Shown here: in pieces, positions 1 through 10,882 of the stretch | Numbering within the stretch: the first letter of the stretch is position 1 | Layout of the letters: each line of letters starts with the position of its first letter | Source of the DNA: Nansenia antarctica | Lineage: Eukaryota; Chordata; Actinopteri; Argentiniformes; Microstomatidae | DNA: 64,000 nucleotides | Reading direction: 5' to 3' | Assembly: GCA_963989245.1 (NCBI GenBank) | Contig: OZ022345.1 | Coordinates: 24,908,696 to 24,972,695 of the forward strand | Made by a program: the position numbers and the translations under genes | Notes under the pieces: model-generated | What the model was told of the DNA's origin: nothing | The model's input: the letters and a program-made list of their open reading frames with translations, nothing else | Database searches by the model: none

Positions 1-275
1 TATTTGTAATCATGACGACTAGCCTGGTCTAAGAATGCATTTCATCATGTTAATGTAGTGAAAATACCACCGCTCATCCGTGATCAGAGTAGCTGTGTAG
101 CTGGGGTGCTGCAGCTGAAGAATATCAAATAGAGTGCAAGAAAGCAGCATCTGCACACTCAAATATGTGCAAAAAACGATGTTTATTGCAAGCTTTCGGT
201 TCCCAGGCTATCGGACAATGTAAACAAAAGCTGTATGACAAGTTTGTATGACAGTTTGACGAGGCTGAAAGCGCA
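1..275. other. no recognisable feature
   Basis: No coding exon, repeat end or RNA gene could be recognised in this stretch. Confidence 0.4.
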
Positions 276-376
276 CAGGGTTGCCAGATGGGATTGACAA
301 TTTACAGCCTAAACTTTCTATAACCTCAAAATCAAGTAGCCCATTCGGCGGTAACCCGCCCCATCTGGCAACCCTG
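276..376. mobile_element. short hAT-like terminal-inverted-repeat remnant
   Basis: The ends are CAGGGTTGCCAGATGGG and its exact reverse complement, only 101 bp apart. The same ends bound the element at 19,509-19,827, which has an 8-bp target duplication. No matching duplication flanks this short copy, so it is probably an internal deletion derivative whose flank has decayed. Confidence 0.6.
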
Positions 377-428
377 GACGCAACTCTGCAACTCTGGACG
401 CGAAATGCATTTTGGGGATTAGGAGACG

Positions 429-984
429 AAAGGCCGATTTAAAGTTCTGCGTAAAGTCGACGCCGTAGGCTACGCGTAAGCTTACGTAGTCCCGCGTGAC
501 CGTGCGTAGCCTTGACGCGCTCCTCTCAAAAAATCTAAGTACGCGTCAGAGCGTACGCGTCAGCTCTGTGATTGGTCCGCTTGGTAGCACATGATTCAGA
601 CAAGATTCTGACTCTCTCGTCGCCCAAAATGCGGAAGCCATGATAGAAATGTCATTCACTTTTTCTGTAATTACTTATTAATAAAGATTTGAAAAATTGC
701 GATAACCATCGTATTATCTTAGTTTAATGTCATTTCAATGCATCATAGAACTTTTATTTACAACAAGCATAACAACAAAAAGATCGCTATTATGCCGCTT
801 TGAGCTCCGTTGACTTCCTAAACGGAAGAGGCACAGAACAGGGGCATAGAAAACACACTGCCACCTAGCGATGTGACGGTGTAATTGCAGCGCGGCCTGC
901 GCAGAAGTGTAAAGTGCGAGAGCCCTTACGTAGGGAACGTAAGCTACGCACGTAAATTCGACGCAGAACTTTAAATCGGCCTTT
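429..984. mobile_element. non-autonomous TIR element (PIF/Harbinger-like MITE)
   Basis: The first 24 bases, beginning AAAGGCCGATTTAAAG, recur as the exact reverse complement at the right end. The element is about 556 bp long and has no credible ORF. The GC-rich subterminal region full of tacg/cgta motifs resembles fish Harbinger-type MITEs from general knowledge of the family. I could not see a clear 3-bp target duplication, so the superfamily is tentative. Positions about 633-795 inside it are similar to the repeat at about 1,236-1,395. Confidence 0.6.
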
Positions 985-1084
985 AGGGTGAATCCCAATT
1001 CACCACTCTGGCTCCGTTTTCAGCCCTAATCTCCTTTTTGCGCGTTCACGTGTAGCCGTAGTGGCGTCCCAATTCATTACTCAT

Positions 1085-1114
1085 TTAGGGTTAGGGTTAG
1101 GATTAGGGTTAGGG
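1085..1114 (+). repeat. interstitial telomere-like array
   Basis: Five tandem hexamers, four TTAGGG and one TTAGGA, lie between MITE-like sequences. The array is too short to indicate a chromosome end. It is better read as an interstitial telomeric sequence or chance expansion. Confidence 0.7.
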
Positions 1115-1235
1115 TTGGCTCCAAACAGAGAAAATCTTGACCCTCGTTCGATTCGGAGCCATGAGACTCCCTTCCGGCATGCATTGCGAAACATCTACAG
1201 AAATGTTCTTTTCGCTCTCGTAATACGGAAGAGAG

Positions 1236-1713
1236 CCTGAAATGTCATTTACTTTTTCTGGAATTACTTGTAATTAAAGACTTGAAAAAATATGATAACC
1301 ATCGTATTATCTTAGTTTAATGTCATTTCAATGCATCATAGACCTTTTCTTTACAACAAGCATAACAACAAAAGATCGCTATTATGCCGCTATTGTGCCT
1401 ATGCAGGAGAGCCCCATGGAAGCGTCAAGCACAGCCTTCCCATAAGGAGCGCGATTCACATCGAGATGTACATTCCTGTTTAGAAATAAAAGATTACTTG
1501 TGGCGTTTGACAGCGGATGATGATAGACATATTTAATGTGAAGTTATCTATCTAACGTTAGGCTGATGTGTGCATGATAGACACGCATGATCTATTTCCA
1601 TGTTTTATTTACAGCTATGGCACGTATTAAACCAAAACAACACGCAATCCTATCCGAGCAGTTGTTATTATGTAATATTGTTAATGGGTTATATAATTTA
1701 ATGTTATTTCAAT
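1236..1713. repeat. dispersed repeat, left half (split by a hAT insertion)
   Basis: Positions about 1,236-1,395 repeat about 633-795 at high similarity. The sequence from about 1,400 to 1,713 reappears in diverged form at 2,726-3,160, for example the shared 'catggaag.gtcaagcacag' segment. The repeat family is unknown and no coding content was recognised. It is interrupted at 1,714 by the hAT element described next. Confidence 0.55.
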
Positions 1714-2717
1714 TAGTGTTGTTCCGATACCATTTTTTGATCCCGATCCCGATACCGATACCTGACCGTGCAGTACTTGCCGATACCGAGTACCGATCCG
1801 ATACCACGGCGTTTGAAAAAACAATCTTTCTCCCATTGGCCAGCGCGTCGCACACACTCCGCTGTGACAGTAGGCCTTCCTGCACCACTAATGCATGTGT
1901 GTTCTGTGTTCTGCATATGTAAACAATTCAAACAAACATAGAGAAAACTTCTCCTCGGGAGAAGGAAGGAGGCAGGAAGTACCTGCCGCACGGAGACACA
2001 CAGACAGAGAGAGAGAGAGAGACGGAGAGACGGAGAGCCACAACAGCAGATCCCGAAAGGGGGTGTGGCGCGGAGACAGAGCCGAGAACTATCCTGAAAG
2101 GGGAACAGCTGGGCGGGACTCGGAGAAGCGGCCGCGCGCCAGTAGTGTTCTATCGGACATTATTATTATTATTTGAACTCTCTCCAGCACGCCGGTGGCG
2201 GTGCTAGACTGTGCAACCGAAATAAATATCGATTAAGGTCGATATGTTTTTCCTGTAAAATGTGTAAAATGTGTCCTATCTTGGCTGTGGGTTGTATCGC
2301 TTTAAGCGGAGTGGCGTAGTCTATATGTCTGAGGGCTGCGTTGGTAAAAGTCGCTCTGGGAAACTGATCGGCACTCGTGGAACGCCTCTTGTCCAATCGG
2401 ATTCCTCGGTCCGTTTATGACGTCGGAGCCCAGTGTGCGCTCCGGCGCTCTCAGGGGGACTTTCCGAACGTTGCCCCGGTAGCATAGCTTAGCTTGGGCT
2501 CTGAGCAGCTGGAAGGGACAGCAGGTTACCTGAGGTGAGCCTCGCCGCTCCACCGCTCCTCTCCTCGACAACCACAGTTGCGTGTTTGTTTTTCCGCGAT
2601 AGTGAAAGTTTGGTATCGGGTGTTATTAAAATGTTAGTACTCGCCGATACCGATACCAGCATTTTTGTGCGTATCGGTGGCCATGCCGATACCAGTATCG
2701 GTATCGGTACAACACTA
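1714..2717. mobile_element. non-autonomous hAT element with exact 8-bp target duplication
   Basis: The ends are TAGTGTTGTTCCGATACC at the left and the matching inverted end (...GGTACAACACTA) at the right. Both sides are flanked by ATTTCAAT (1,706-1,713 and 2,718-2,725). The 8-bp duplication and TAG/CTA ends are diagnostic of hAT transposition. Subterminal 'ccgatacc' repeats are numerous. No transposase ORF is present in its 1,004 bp, so it would depend on an enzyme supplied elsewhere. Confidence 0.85.
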
Positions 2718-2725
2718 ATTTCAAT

Positions 2726-3160
2726 GCATTATAGACCCTTTCTTTATAACAAGCATAACAAAAGAAATCGCTTTTATGTCGAGGTGCTGTGCCTATGCTT
2801 AACATAGAAAGTTCCACAGTCCAGCGCGCTCAGGACAGCGGCCAGGACACCGGAGCCAGCAGGACAGACCGGAGCACTCATATCTGCGTGTTTGTCACAG
2901 GCTGACAGTCACCGTGTTTCGCTGCCCCGACGTCAGTCCCATGGAAGTGTCAAGCACAGCACGATCTCCATTTCAGAGATGTACAATCATGTTTATTTAG
3001 AAATAAATTATTACCTGTGGTGTTTGACAGCATGATAGACGCGAATATACCCTTGGTGGTATATGACGCTATAGTTGTTATTATACCAAAACAACTGGCA
3101 ATCTAATCCGAGCAGTTGTTATTATGTACTATTATATGTATTATATATGTGCCATTTTTG
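2726..3160. repeat. dispersed repeat, right half and second diverged copy
   Basis: The first bases continue the unit interrupted by the hAT at 1,714-2,717. The segment 2,733-3,030 repeats motifs of 1,320-1,530. No ORF is convincing. Confidence 0.45.
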
Positions 3161-3931
3161 ATGGAGGGCAGTGAGCGGGAGACTCATCAAGGACATGTAG
3201 TTAACTAATGCAGTGGACAGCGGCTGTTTCTCCAGCGTTCCTGTCACATCGGATTTCGTAACGTCATAAAATTAAATCTGTAAGTCATGCATTTTTCCAT
3301 GTTTCCCTTTGATGGCATATGACGCCGTAAATGTAACTAAAGTTCAGCCTCGAAGTTGTTGCACTGTTGTCCTAAATCAGTGCAGACTGGCAGGGTAGGA
3401 GCACAGGTTTCATACAGGTTAGAGCTTATTCTGTCATGGTCTGATAATGAAGCATTGTTCTTTTTTATTTGATGACTTGTTTGATCGATTGATAGCGTTC
3501 AAGTTCATTCAAGTTGTGAATGAATCGCGAGCGTCAATGCTTTTCTACGATACTACGTGTAATGTCACTTGGACATAGAATAATAAGACACTTGAGTCTG
3601 GGTTCAACAAAGGTATAACCAGTTTACTTCGGTTCTCTCGACACCTGTCAGTCACCTACTGGTATATCATGAACTCTCTCTAAGGCGCATGCGCTGTCCT
3701 GACTATGAATTAACCCATTCATTACACTACGGATGACGTATTAGTCGTGAAGGGTTGTCCCATTTCCCCCGGGGAACCACTACGGCTTGTGGCTCTGTTC
3801 GGAGGCCCTCCAAAGCGAGTGACTCCAAAACGAGCAGAAGTGGTAGAAAAGAGAATCGGGATTGGGCCATTGACTAGGGGTTCAACAGTAAATACCATTT
3901 AACATTGGCCAAATTCATCGCATGAACTTAC
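3161..3931. other. no recognised gene; MITE-like end near 3,710-3,800
   Basis: I see no coding exon here. The stretch around 3,745-3,800 ('gggttgtcccat', then a GC-rich arm) resembles one end of a small terminal-inverted-repeat element, but its partner end was not found. Confidence 0.35.
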
Positions 3932-4222
3932 CATCCAACTCACTCTCTTTCTCCTCTACACCCCCTCCTCCTCCTTCTTCTTTCACCATGGCATGTTCCT
4001 CCTCCACTTCCTCTCCTTCTTCCTCCTCTTCTTTCACCATCACTTCCTCCTCCTCCTCTTTCACTACCACATTATGCTCCAGTGTTTGACTGCAGTCCTC
4101 CAGCTTCACTGCCACCATCTCTGGACCCTGCTGTGAGCTTGTCTGGGCTGGAGAACCACAGCCAGAGCCCAGGGACTCTGTGGACTTGTGTTCAGACATG
4201 GTAGCTGGGCTGTGAGGTGGAT
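3932..4222 (-). CDS. orphan exon resembling the N-terminus of fish C2H2 zinc-finger proteins
   Basis: On the minus strand a TTACTACACAG acceptor precedes 4,222. A start codon in good context (ctaccATG) lies at 4,199, and the exon ends at a strong donor, GATG/GTAAGT, at 3,932-3,926. It encodes about 89 residues rich in acidic repeats (VKEEEEE, AMVKEEG) after MSEHKSTESLGSG and VKLEDCSQ. This composition is typical of the non-finger N-terminal exon of large fish zinc-finger gene families. No C2H2 finger exon follows within the 3.9 kb downstream to the window edge, so the gene either continues outside the window or is an orphan fragment. Function is unknown beyond the family resemblance. Confidence 0.6.
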
Positions 4223-4382
4223 CTGTGTAGTAAACAAAGGTAGAGGCACAAACAGTGGAGGGTAAATTAAGATTATAAAAACCTTTCAGATAAGATATGG
4301 GACCCACAGATAGGATATGCATTACTCTGAATTGCCAACACACGTGGAATGAAACTCCTGAAATAATAATAATAATAATAGC

Positions 4383-5635
4383 TAGGGATGTCCCGATCCC
4401 ATTTTCTAATAATTTTAATAATTAATAATAATTTTAATTAATAATTTTGCCATTTAGCAGACGCTTTTATCCAAAGCGACTTACAATTACGAATTACAGG
4501 GACATTCCCCCTGGAGTAACTGAGGGCTAAGTGCCTTACCCAAGGGCACACTAGTAGTGGTGTGGCTTCAGGCGGGATTTGAACTCACAACCTTCCGATC
4601 CCAAGTCCAACTCACTATCCACTAGACCACCACTACCCCACATTTTTTCACTACCGATACCGATACCTGGGCTTCAGGTATCTGCGATACCGATATCAAT
4701 CCGATATTTGTATTTATTGTTTTACTCCTGAATAATAACAAATACTTCCCCAGTATATAGTCCACAACAACAGTTGGCTATTAAAGACTGCCAGCCTTTA
4801 TTCAAGCAACAAAACAGTACTCTGCAGTACTCAGTGACCAACTGGTTTAAAGTTAAAACAATTTAAACTGCAGCATTCAGCATTGTAAAAAAAATAATGA
4901 GTTTATGTTTAACGTTTACCCTACTCTCTGATTTCTAGTTTTAGTGCCTTCATGTTTTTATTCTATTTATCTTCTCTTACAAATGGCAAATCAATTATAG
5001 CACCCTTTTTAAAAGTGTAGCCTAGTGACGCTGCTGGTGAGACCAGAAACCAGTCCCAGAATCAAAGGGGTGTCAACAATATCTGCTTTTTGTTTTTTTC
5101 ATAACAGGCAACTTGTTTTAAGTACCACTCGATATAATATACAACAGTTTAACGATCACTAAATACTTATAATCTGTGGGTTGGATTCACTGTTGCCAGA
5201 GGCTACCGGTCAGTGATACCTGGCTTGTAAACATAATTTCATTTTAGAACGAAACTTTAGGCACTAGCTGTTAGCAGCGTTTTTAGCAGTCACCATTCAA
5301 CATTGATACAAACAAACATTCAAATACTTGTGTCGTCTTGAATTTTTTTCCGATTTCAATGTATGACGCATCATTTGAAAGCTTACCATCTGTAGTTTCA
5401 GACTATGTAAACAACCGAAAAATTACGTAAACAAATGGTTTATGATTTCACCAGCTAGCATCATGACATTGTGAGACTCATTACACACAGGTAGCTACTA
5501 GCCAACTCTCATGCTCGTGACCACTGACTACTACTGTTGTCATCACGTGAGTGACACGCCGGATTGCGAGCCCCAGATCGCTGCCTATTTTTTTTCTGGT
5601 GCGATCTGCGATCCAGCATTCAGGGCCAATATCGC
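4383..5635. mobile_element. small hAT element, copy 1, right terminus deleted
   Basis: It begins TAGGGATGTCCCGATCCC immediately after ATAATAGC (4,375-4,382) and is collinear with the complete copy at 14,413-15,423. Its right end stops at 'caatatcgcg', where copy 2 still has its right TIR. About 55 bases, comprising the TIR, the target duplication and the start of the flank, are missing between two GCG triplets. It carries a SINE at 4,406-4,640 that copy 2 lacks. No transposase is encoded. Confidence 0.8.
4406..4640 (-). mobile_element. tRNA-derived SINE inserted in the small hAT
   Basis: Read on the minus strand it starts with a tRNA-like region with A-box-like (tagtggatagtg) and B-box-like (gagttcaaatcccgc) promoter segments. 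It ends with the widespread fish tail 'aagcgtctgctaaatgg' and an AT-rich tract. It is flanked by CATTTT on both sides, consistent with target-primed insertion. The copy at 23,719-23,935 is the same family. Confidence 0.85.
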
Positions 5636-5919
5636 GCCTTTCTCAAACCCAAGGACGCTTAACAGATTTCATAGACAGAAAGTCAGACAGACAGAACAGA
5701 AAAACAAAGCAAAGAAACAAAGACAACGAGAGTGACAAAACTAGACTAGGGGCCAAAGGCCTTAGAGAACAGGTGGGTTTTGAGGGCTGATTTAAAAGTG
5801 ACCAGGGTAGGGGCATTGCGGATTGCTGTGGGGAGAGAGTTCCAGAGGGTGGGAGCTGCCACACTGAAAGCTCTGCCCCCGAAGGTCCGTAGGTTGGTGC
5901 GGGGGGTGGAGAGTAGGCC
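5636..5919 (-). mobile_element. LINE 3' fragment, copy 1
   Basis: The minus strand encodes the C-terminal end of a LINE polyprotein, with the recurring pattern FSVAAPTLWNSLP followed by FKSALKTHLF. It then has a short 3' UTR whose (AAT)n tail lies at 4,365-4,382 beyond the hAT insertion. It is 5'-truncated at exactly the same base as the copy at 15,432-15,739, so the two are duplicates and not independent insertions. Confidence 0.75.
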
Positions 5920-7205
5920 CAGTGTTTCCCCTACCATTGCCTTGGGAGGGCGGGCCGCCCCCCCAACGGTACCTCCCGCCCCCCCAAGAAAAATGTTCAA
6001 TGTCAATTTGGTTCATGTTTTTATTTTTATTTTTAATAATTATATTTTTCTCCCAGTTGTATATGGCCGAAATATGTTTCTTATGTGGTCGAAATATGTT
6101 TCTTATGTGGTCGAAATATGTTTATTCTGTGTCATTTGCCTAATTTATGTGCACCCTCATTTAATATGTTTCTCCTCTGTGTGTTTTGCTGCCACGCTTG
6201 TCCGCTTGTCTCCTCGTTTCACGAAGGGCGGGGCTCCCTCCACACACACGCTCTGACGTGCTAATCTCAAACAAGCCATTCGTCTCTGCTGGAAGTGCAA
6301 ATAAAGGCCAACAATCATAGTTTTAGTAATGGACGGACGTAGACCCCAAACCTCTGACAAGCAGGCTAACTTCCCGTGTTTATTAAACGCACCCAACCCG
6401 AATCTGGCGATATGGACGATTTTAGACGCTTTTTAGGGGTGATTGAGTATCCCTAAATTTCATCTCAGCACGACCTAAAAGAGAATAATCATTATTATTA
6501 TTATCATTATTATTATTATTATTTTCTGAAATCATTCTAGCCCAATTACAGATGATGTTACACACTCCGGTCCAGTAGCCTACATACACGCACCTCATTG
6601 GTTCGCAAGTAGTCTCGTGCTTCGCCCGGAGAATAATTGTTTAGCGCGGGAGTGTGTGTGTGAGAGAGAGACAGATGAAGGAAGTCAGCAGATGAAAGTA
6701 AGTAACCGTAGCAAATATAATTTCTGTATTTCTGACAGAAAACATTGTTTCAAATTGTTCATTATTATTGTGACTTAACTAGAAAGTGTCATATTATAGT
6801 TCCATGGTGACTAGAAAGTGGCTATAGTTCCATTGTGTGAATAGTGTTAACGAACTAGCAAGCTAGCTAGCTAGCTCAGAGGTGATTAGTAATAATAGAT
6901 ATAGTAGTAGTAGTAATAATACAATATGTCTTATTCTGCTAGAATTGGGCTTTATGGTAATAAAATACAATAAACAAGTGGATTGAAGCATTGGAACAAA
7001 CCCTCACTCATTGGAAATGTCTGTTTTTCCATAGATGGACATAAGATTGTTTTTCAGGTGAGAGAGTCAAGTCAAAATGACATTATCTGACTGCATTGCC
7101 CACAGCAACCCAATATACAATTAGAATGATGTTATAAATTGATATGGATCAATGTATACCTCTTATTAGATTATAAATACTCTGGTTGTTATGTTTGCCT
7201 TTTGG

Positions 7206-7638
7206 TTGACAGCAAAAGAGGGAGAGAGGAGGAGAGAGAGGGAGAGGAGGAGGAGAGAGAGCAGGATGGAGTCAGCACACCAAAGAGACAGCAAGAACCA
7301 GGTGAGAAAGTGGACATGTAGTCAAGACCACAAGTAGCCTTGAGAACCTATGGTTCTGGTGCAGCACCCTCAGCACCCCCCTTCATTACTTGTAATAGGA
7401 TGTAATAAATGTTTGACACACATGGCAATAAAGAAACATGAATCTTGAATTAGCAAAACATTTTTGCTATTTAAACATGTCAGCATGTCATCACTGACAG
7501 ATGACAGGTAGATAATGAAAGGTAGTGAAAAAAACAGAAAAATGATGTTGCCAGACTTGCAGACTTTTTAACCAGACCCTGTCATATATGTTTGTGTGTG
7601 ATTGTCAGTGCAAAGAGGGAGAGAGGAGGATGGAGATG

Positions 7639-7719
<81 letters not shown>

Positions 7720-7736
7720 AAGAGCAGGAAGAACCA
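7206..7736 (+). repeat. duplicated exon-like segments with (GA)n expansion
   Basis: Two related segments, about 7,206-7,300 and 7,600-7,737, both start with 'caaagagggagagagg' and end in 'aagaaccag/gtgaga', a plausible splice donor. The second contains about 74 bp of pure GA repeat (encoding Arg-Glu). The reading frame of the second ends in phase 0, which fits the next exon at 7,881. They may be alternative N-terminal exons of the hAT transposase gene, but coding use is unproven. Confidence 0.4.
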
Positions 7737-8138
7737 GGTGAGAAAATGGACAGATAGTGAAGTCAAGATTGTTATAGTGTCAAAACAGTAAAAAAATAAA
7801 TGTAAAAAAAGTGATGGCTTTGTGGCTCAACAATAAAGTCTATAAATTATCATATTTGTTCTAGTCACATAATAGAATAGTTGAGTAACAACGTTAACCG
7901 TCCTACCAAACCCAGCACGGATACAGCTCTACGCGTCGACAAGCACAGGAAGACAGGCTTTGATCCAGCTTGGCTGTCAGAGCAGAAGTACTCCTGGCTC
8001 TACAAAACCGATATTGGTATGGTTAGGTGCAAAACAGATAAAAATGTGAAAACGTTTTATTACCATTATTGGCATAAACAGAATGAATGGGGAACTTTTC
8101 ATTTTTGGTTTTAGGAATGTTCTGCCGGATATGTAGGC

Positions 8139-10882
8139 CAGAGGTTCCCAAACTGTTTTTAACCAAGGCACCCCTGAAGCTTTCCCCCTTCTCCAAGGCA
8201 CCCCAACTCTACGAAGATTTAAAAAATGCCTCGGAGCTTAAACTAAAAACAATACACGATGAATTGGTTTGAAAATGTGTGCTTATATATAATACATAAG
8301 TATTGCCCCAATGAATTTTAACAAGATAATAAAAGTCATAAATGAACTGTAATGGATGGGCAAGAATGCATAGGTCAGTCAAACTATCGCTAAATTAAAT
8401 AACATTGTGGCCCTCAAGGATTGTACAATATGGGAGGAGACTCAGAGGGAATTCTTCACACAAATAAAATATCAAAGGCCTGTATAATCAATCAATGGAA
8501 CAATGCTTTTTGGGGGGGGCTTAAAATAATGCCTTAAAATGTAATTCTCATTTCAATGCTCATTCTGAGATTATTATTTCACATCTGAACCAAACGGGTA
8601 ACTCACAACTATAATAATGTAACAATAATAATCATGACAGAATTGTAAATATTGAGAGAAATACAAAACAAAGAAATATGTTGTGCGCATTAGTGGGACA
8701 CATGCGCCTGCTTTTGGGAGCAGAGTCTCTTTATGCGGGGAGAGATAGTGGACAGCGCGACACGCAGGTCCTGTTCCACTGACAGACGCGTGCGTGTCTT
8801 GTTCTTGACGTATGCTAGAGAAGAAAAAGCCAGCTCGCACAAGTAGGAGGTTGGGAAGGGTAAAAGCACCTTGATGGCGCTCTCTGAGAGAGATGGATAT
8901 TCATGTCCCACAAGCAGCCAAAACCTATCCAAACCTAGCTCACCATGTTTGAGCTTCAGTGTGCGGTCCATAATGAGCTCTGCCAGTTCATCTTGAGCTT
9001 TGCTGCTCAAACTAGCGGCTGATGCTGATGAGAGGGGGTTGAACGGATCCCGGAGCCAGTCGAAGTCTTCGTTCATTGGAGGGAAATAGGACTCAAATCT
9101 CTCCTCCAGCACACGTAGGTGCGCAGCGATCAGATTCAAGAAAGACGCTGACTTGTGTGCTGCGTCATTGGCCGTCAACGGAAACATTTCTATGTTTTTC
9201 TTGGCCACCCCGTCTTGCCACCGTCTCAATTTGGATCGGAATCCGTTCAGTTTGTCTGTCGCTGTCAGGATATTCTCAGCCTTCCCTTGCATTTTTATGT
9301 TGAGGTCATTAAGGTGGCTAAAAATATCTGCCAGATAAGCAAGCTTAATCCACCACGATTCATCTTCCAATTGTTCTTTGTATGGCAAGTCGTGCTCACT
9401 GCCAAAAGTTATCAGTTCATCTCGGAGCTCATAGACACGGGATAACACCTTGCCCCGCGACAGCCAGCGGACCTCTGTGTGTAATAAGAGCCCCTCATGC
9501 TCGGACCCCATCTCATTGCACAATGTGCTGAACAGCCGTGACTTCAGCGGGCGTGATTTTACATAATTAACAATTTTCACAGCTTGGTCCAAGACTTCAG
9601 TGAGGTCTGGGGGCGTAGCCTTGGCGACAAGGGCTTCTCGGTGTAGCATGCAGTGGTTTATCTGCACGGCTGGATTTTCCTTTCTCACTTTACTTACAAA
9701 GCCCTTCACCCTCCCAGTCATTGACGCAGCCCCGTCGGTGCAGACGCTGACACACATTCCCCAGTTAAGGCCCCACTCTCTCAGGTATTCATCAGTGACT
9801 TTGAAAATCTCATCTCCGGTTGCATGTGTCTTTAACTCTTTGCAAAAAAAGAAGTTATCCTCAATGGATTCTGCATCAACATATCTCACGTTGGCAATGA
9901 GTTGGCAGTGGCCACTAATATCCGTTGAATCGTCGACTTGCAGAGCAAATTTCCCACTTTTCTTAATTTTTTCGGTGAGAACAGTTTCAATGTCAACTGA
10001 CATGTCATCAATGCGACGTTTTATTGTGTTGTCAGATAACGGAATTTTGCCAATTTCTTTTGCAGCAGCTGGCCCTATCATCACCCTAACAATTTCCTTA
10101 CATGCTGGTATGATGAGGGACTCGGCGATAGTGTGGGGCTTTTTAGCTTTCGCTATTAACTGCGCCACCAAATAGCTGGCCTCCTGTGCTTTGTCAGAGA
10201 CACGTGCACATGAAATCATACGCTGACTCTGCTTATCATTTTGTGATTTCAGTCTCTTGCAATACTCAAGGTCTTTGGATTCATAGGCAGAGTGTTTTGT
10301 GTCAAAGTGTCTTGATAGCTTACTTGGCACCATTGCTTGGTTTGATAGTTTTTCTCTGCAGATGAGGCATTCTGGCGTCGGGCAGTTAGCATCTCCAGTC
10401 CAGGTGAACCCATACCGAAGGTAGCTTTCGTTGTATAGTCGGAGTTTACTCCTTTTTGCTGCTGGTTCCTCAGCTTCTTCTGCCGTGGTGACCTGTGAGG
10501 CATTCCTTTTAAGGAATCGATCCATGTTTTAATTTATTTGTATTTTCCCGCTGTCAAGTCTTTTGGACACAACAATGAATGGATTCATCAGAGCAATTGC
10601 GCGTCACTTCCCTGTTATCGTAATGTCCACGCCCCTTTTTGGGTGACGTCATCTCCCTGTCATCAGGGACTTGTAGTTCTTCATTTGATTTACCGTGTAA
10701 ATCCCCAGACTGCCGTATATCTTTTATTTGCTTATGAACTCCATTGCACATGTAATAAACAAACGTTTATGAATGTATTATTATTATAATTTTATATTAT
10801 ACTTTTTTTTAATTTATTTTTTACGAGCAGATTTGGCGGCACCCCCGGACAGGTGCCGCGGCACCCACTTTGGGAACCTCTG
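8139..10882 (-). mobile_element. complete, possibly autonomous hAT (Buster/ZBED5-like)
   Basis: The termini are CAGAGGTTCCCAAACTG and an inverted partner ending TTTGGGAACCTCTG. They are flanked on both sides by ATGTAGGC (8,131-8,138 and 10,883-10,890), an exact 8-bp duplication. It is 2,744 bp long with one long minus-strand ORF. CAGNGGTTCCCAAA ends are known from hAT families related to the domesticated genes ZBED5 and FAM200. It lies inside an exon of the larger hAT. Confidence 0.9.
8690..10525 (-). CDS. hAT transposase with BED zinc finger, apparently intact
   Basis: This is a single 611-residue ORF without introns starting MDRFLKRNAS. A BED-type finger uses C53, C56, H73 and H78. The RNase H-like catalytic core shows D198/D199 in LQVDDSTDIS, D264 in CTDGAASMTG, an HCMLH motif (291-295) and W354 in EVRWLSRG. 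The C-terminal hAT dimerisation region has E564 in CELAFSSLAYVKNK. Size and motif order match full-length hAT transposases of the ZBED5/SCAND3/FAM200 type. The enzyme would bind the element's own TIRs and catalyse cut-and-paste transposition with 8-bp duplications. No stop or frameshift interrupts it and both TIRs are present, so mobility is possible but untested. Confidence 0.9.
   Translation of the reverse strand: MDRFLKRNASQVTTAEEAEEPAAKRSKLRLYNESYLRYGFTWTGDANCPTPECLICREKLSNQAMVPSKLSRHFDTKHSAYESKDLEYCKRLKSQNDKQSQRMISCARVSDKAQEASYLVAQLIAKAKKPHTIAESLIIPACKEIVRVMIGPAAAKEIGKIPLSDNTIKRRIDDMSVDIETVLTEKIKKSGKFALQVDDSTDISGHCQLIANVRYVDAESIEDNFFFCKELKTHATGDEIFKVTDEYLREWGLNWGMCVSVCTDGAASMTGRVKGFVSKVRKENPAVQINHCMLHREALVAKATPPDLTEVLDQAVKIVNYVKSRPLKSRLFSTLCNEMGSEHEGLLLHTEVRWLSRGKVLSRVYELRDELITFGSEHDLPYKEQLEDESWWIKLAYLADIFSHLNDLNIKMQGKAENILTATDKLNGFRSKLRRWQDGVAKKNIEMFPLTANDAAHKSASFLNLIAAHLRVLEERFESYFPPMNEDFDWLRDPFNPLSSASAASLSSKAQDELAELIMDRTLKLKHGELGLDRFWLLVGHEYPSLSESAIKVLLPFPTSYLCELAFSSLAYVKNKTRTRLSVEQDLRVALSTISPRIKRLCSQKQAHVSH

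Noticed and set aside
22..1000. ORF at 735-998 (minus) as a gene
   Set aside because: It lies over the right half of a terminal-inverted-repeat element and has no domain or splice signals.
1085..1114. Chromosome end
   Set aside because: Only five hexamers, with unique sequence on both sides.
5780..6256. 158-codon plus-strand ORF across the LINE/hAT junction
   Set aside because: It crosses an element boundary and has no family resemblance. The LINE codes on the other strand.
7588..7791. Arg-Glu repeat ORF
   Set aside because: A GA microsatellite. At most it is part of a hypothetical hAT exon.
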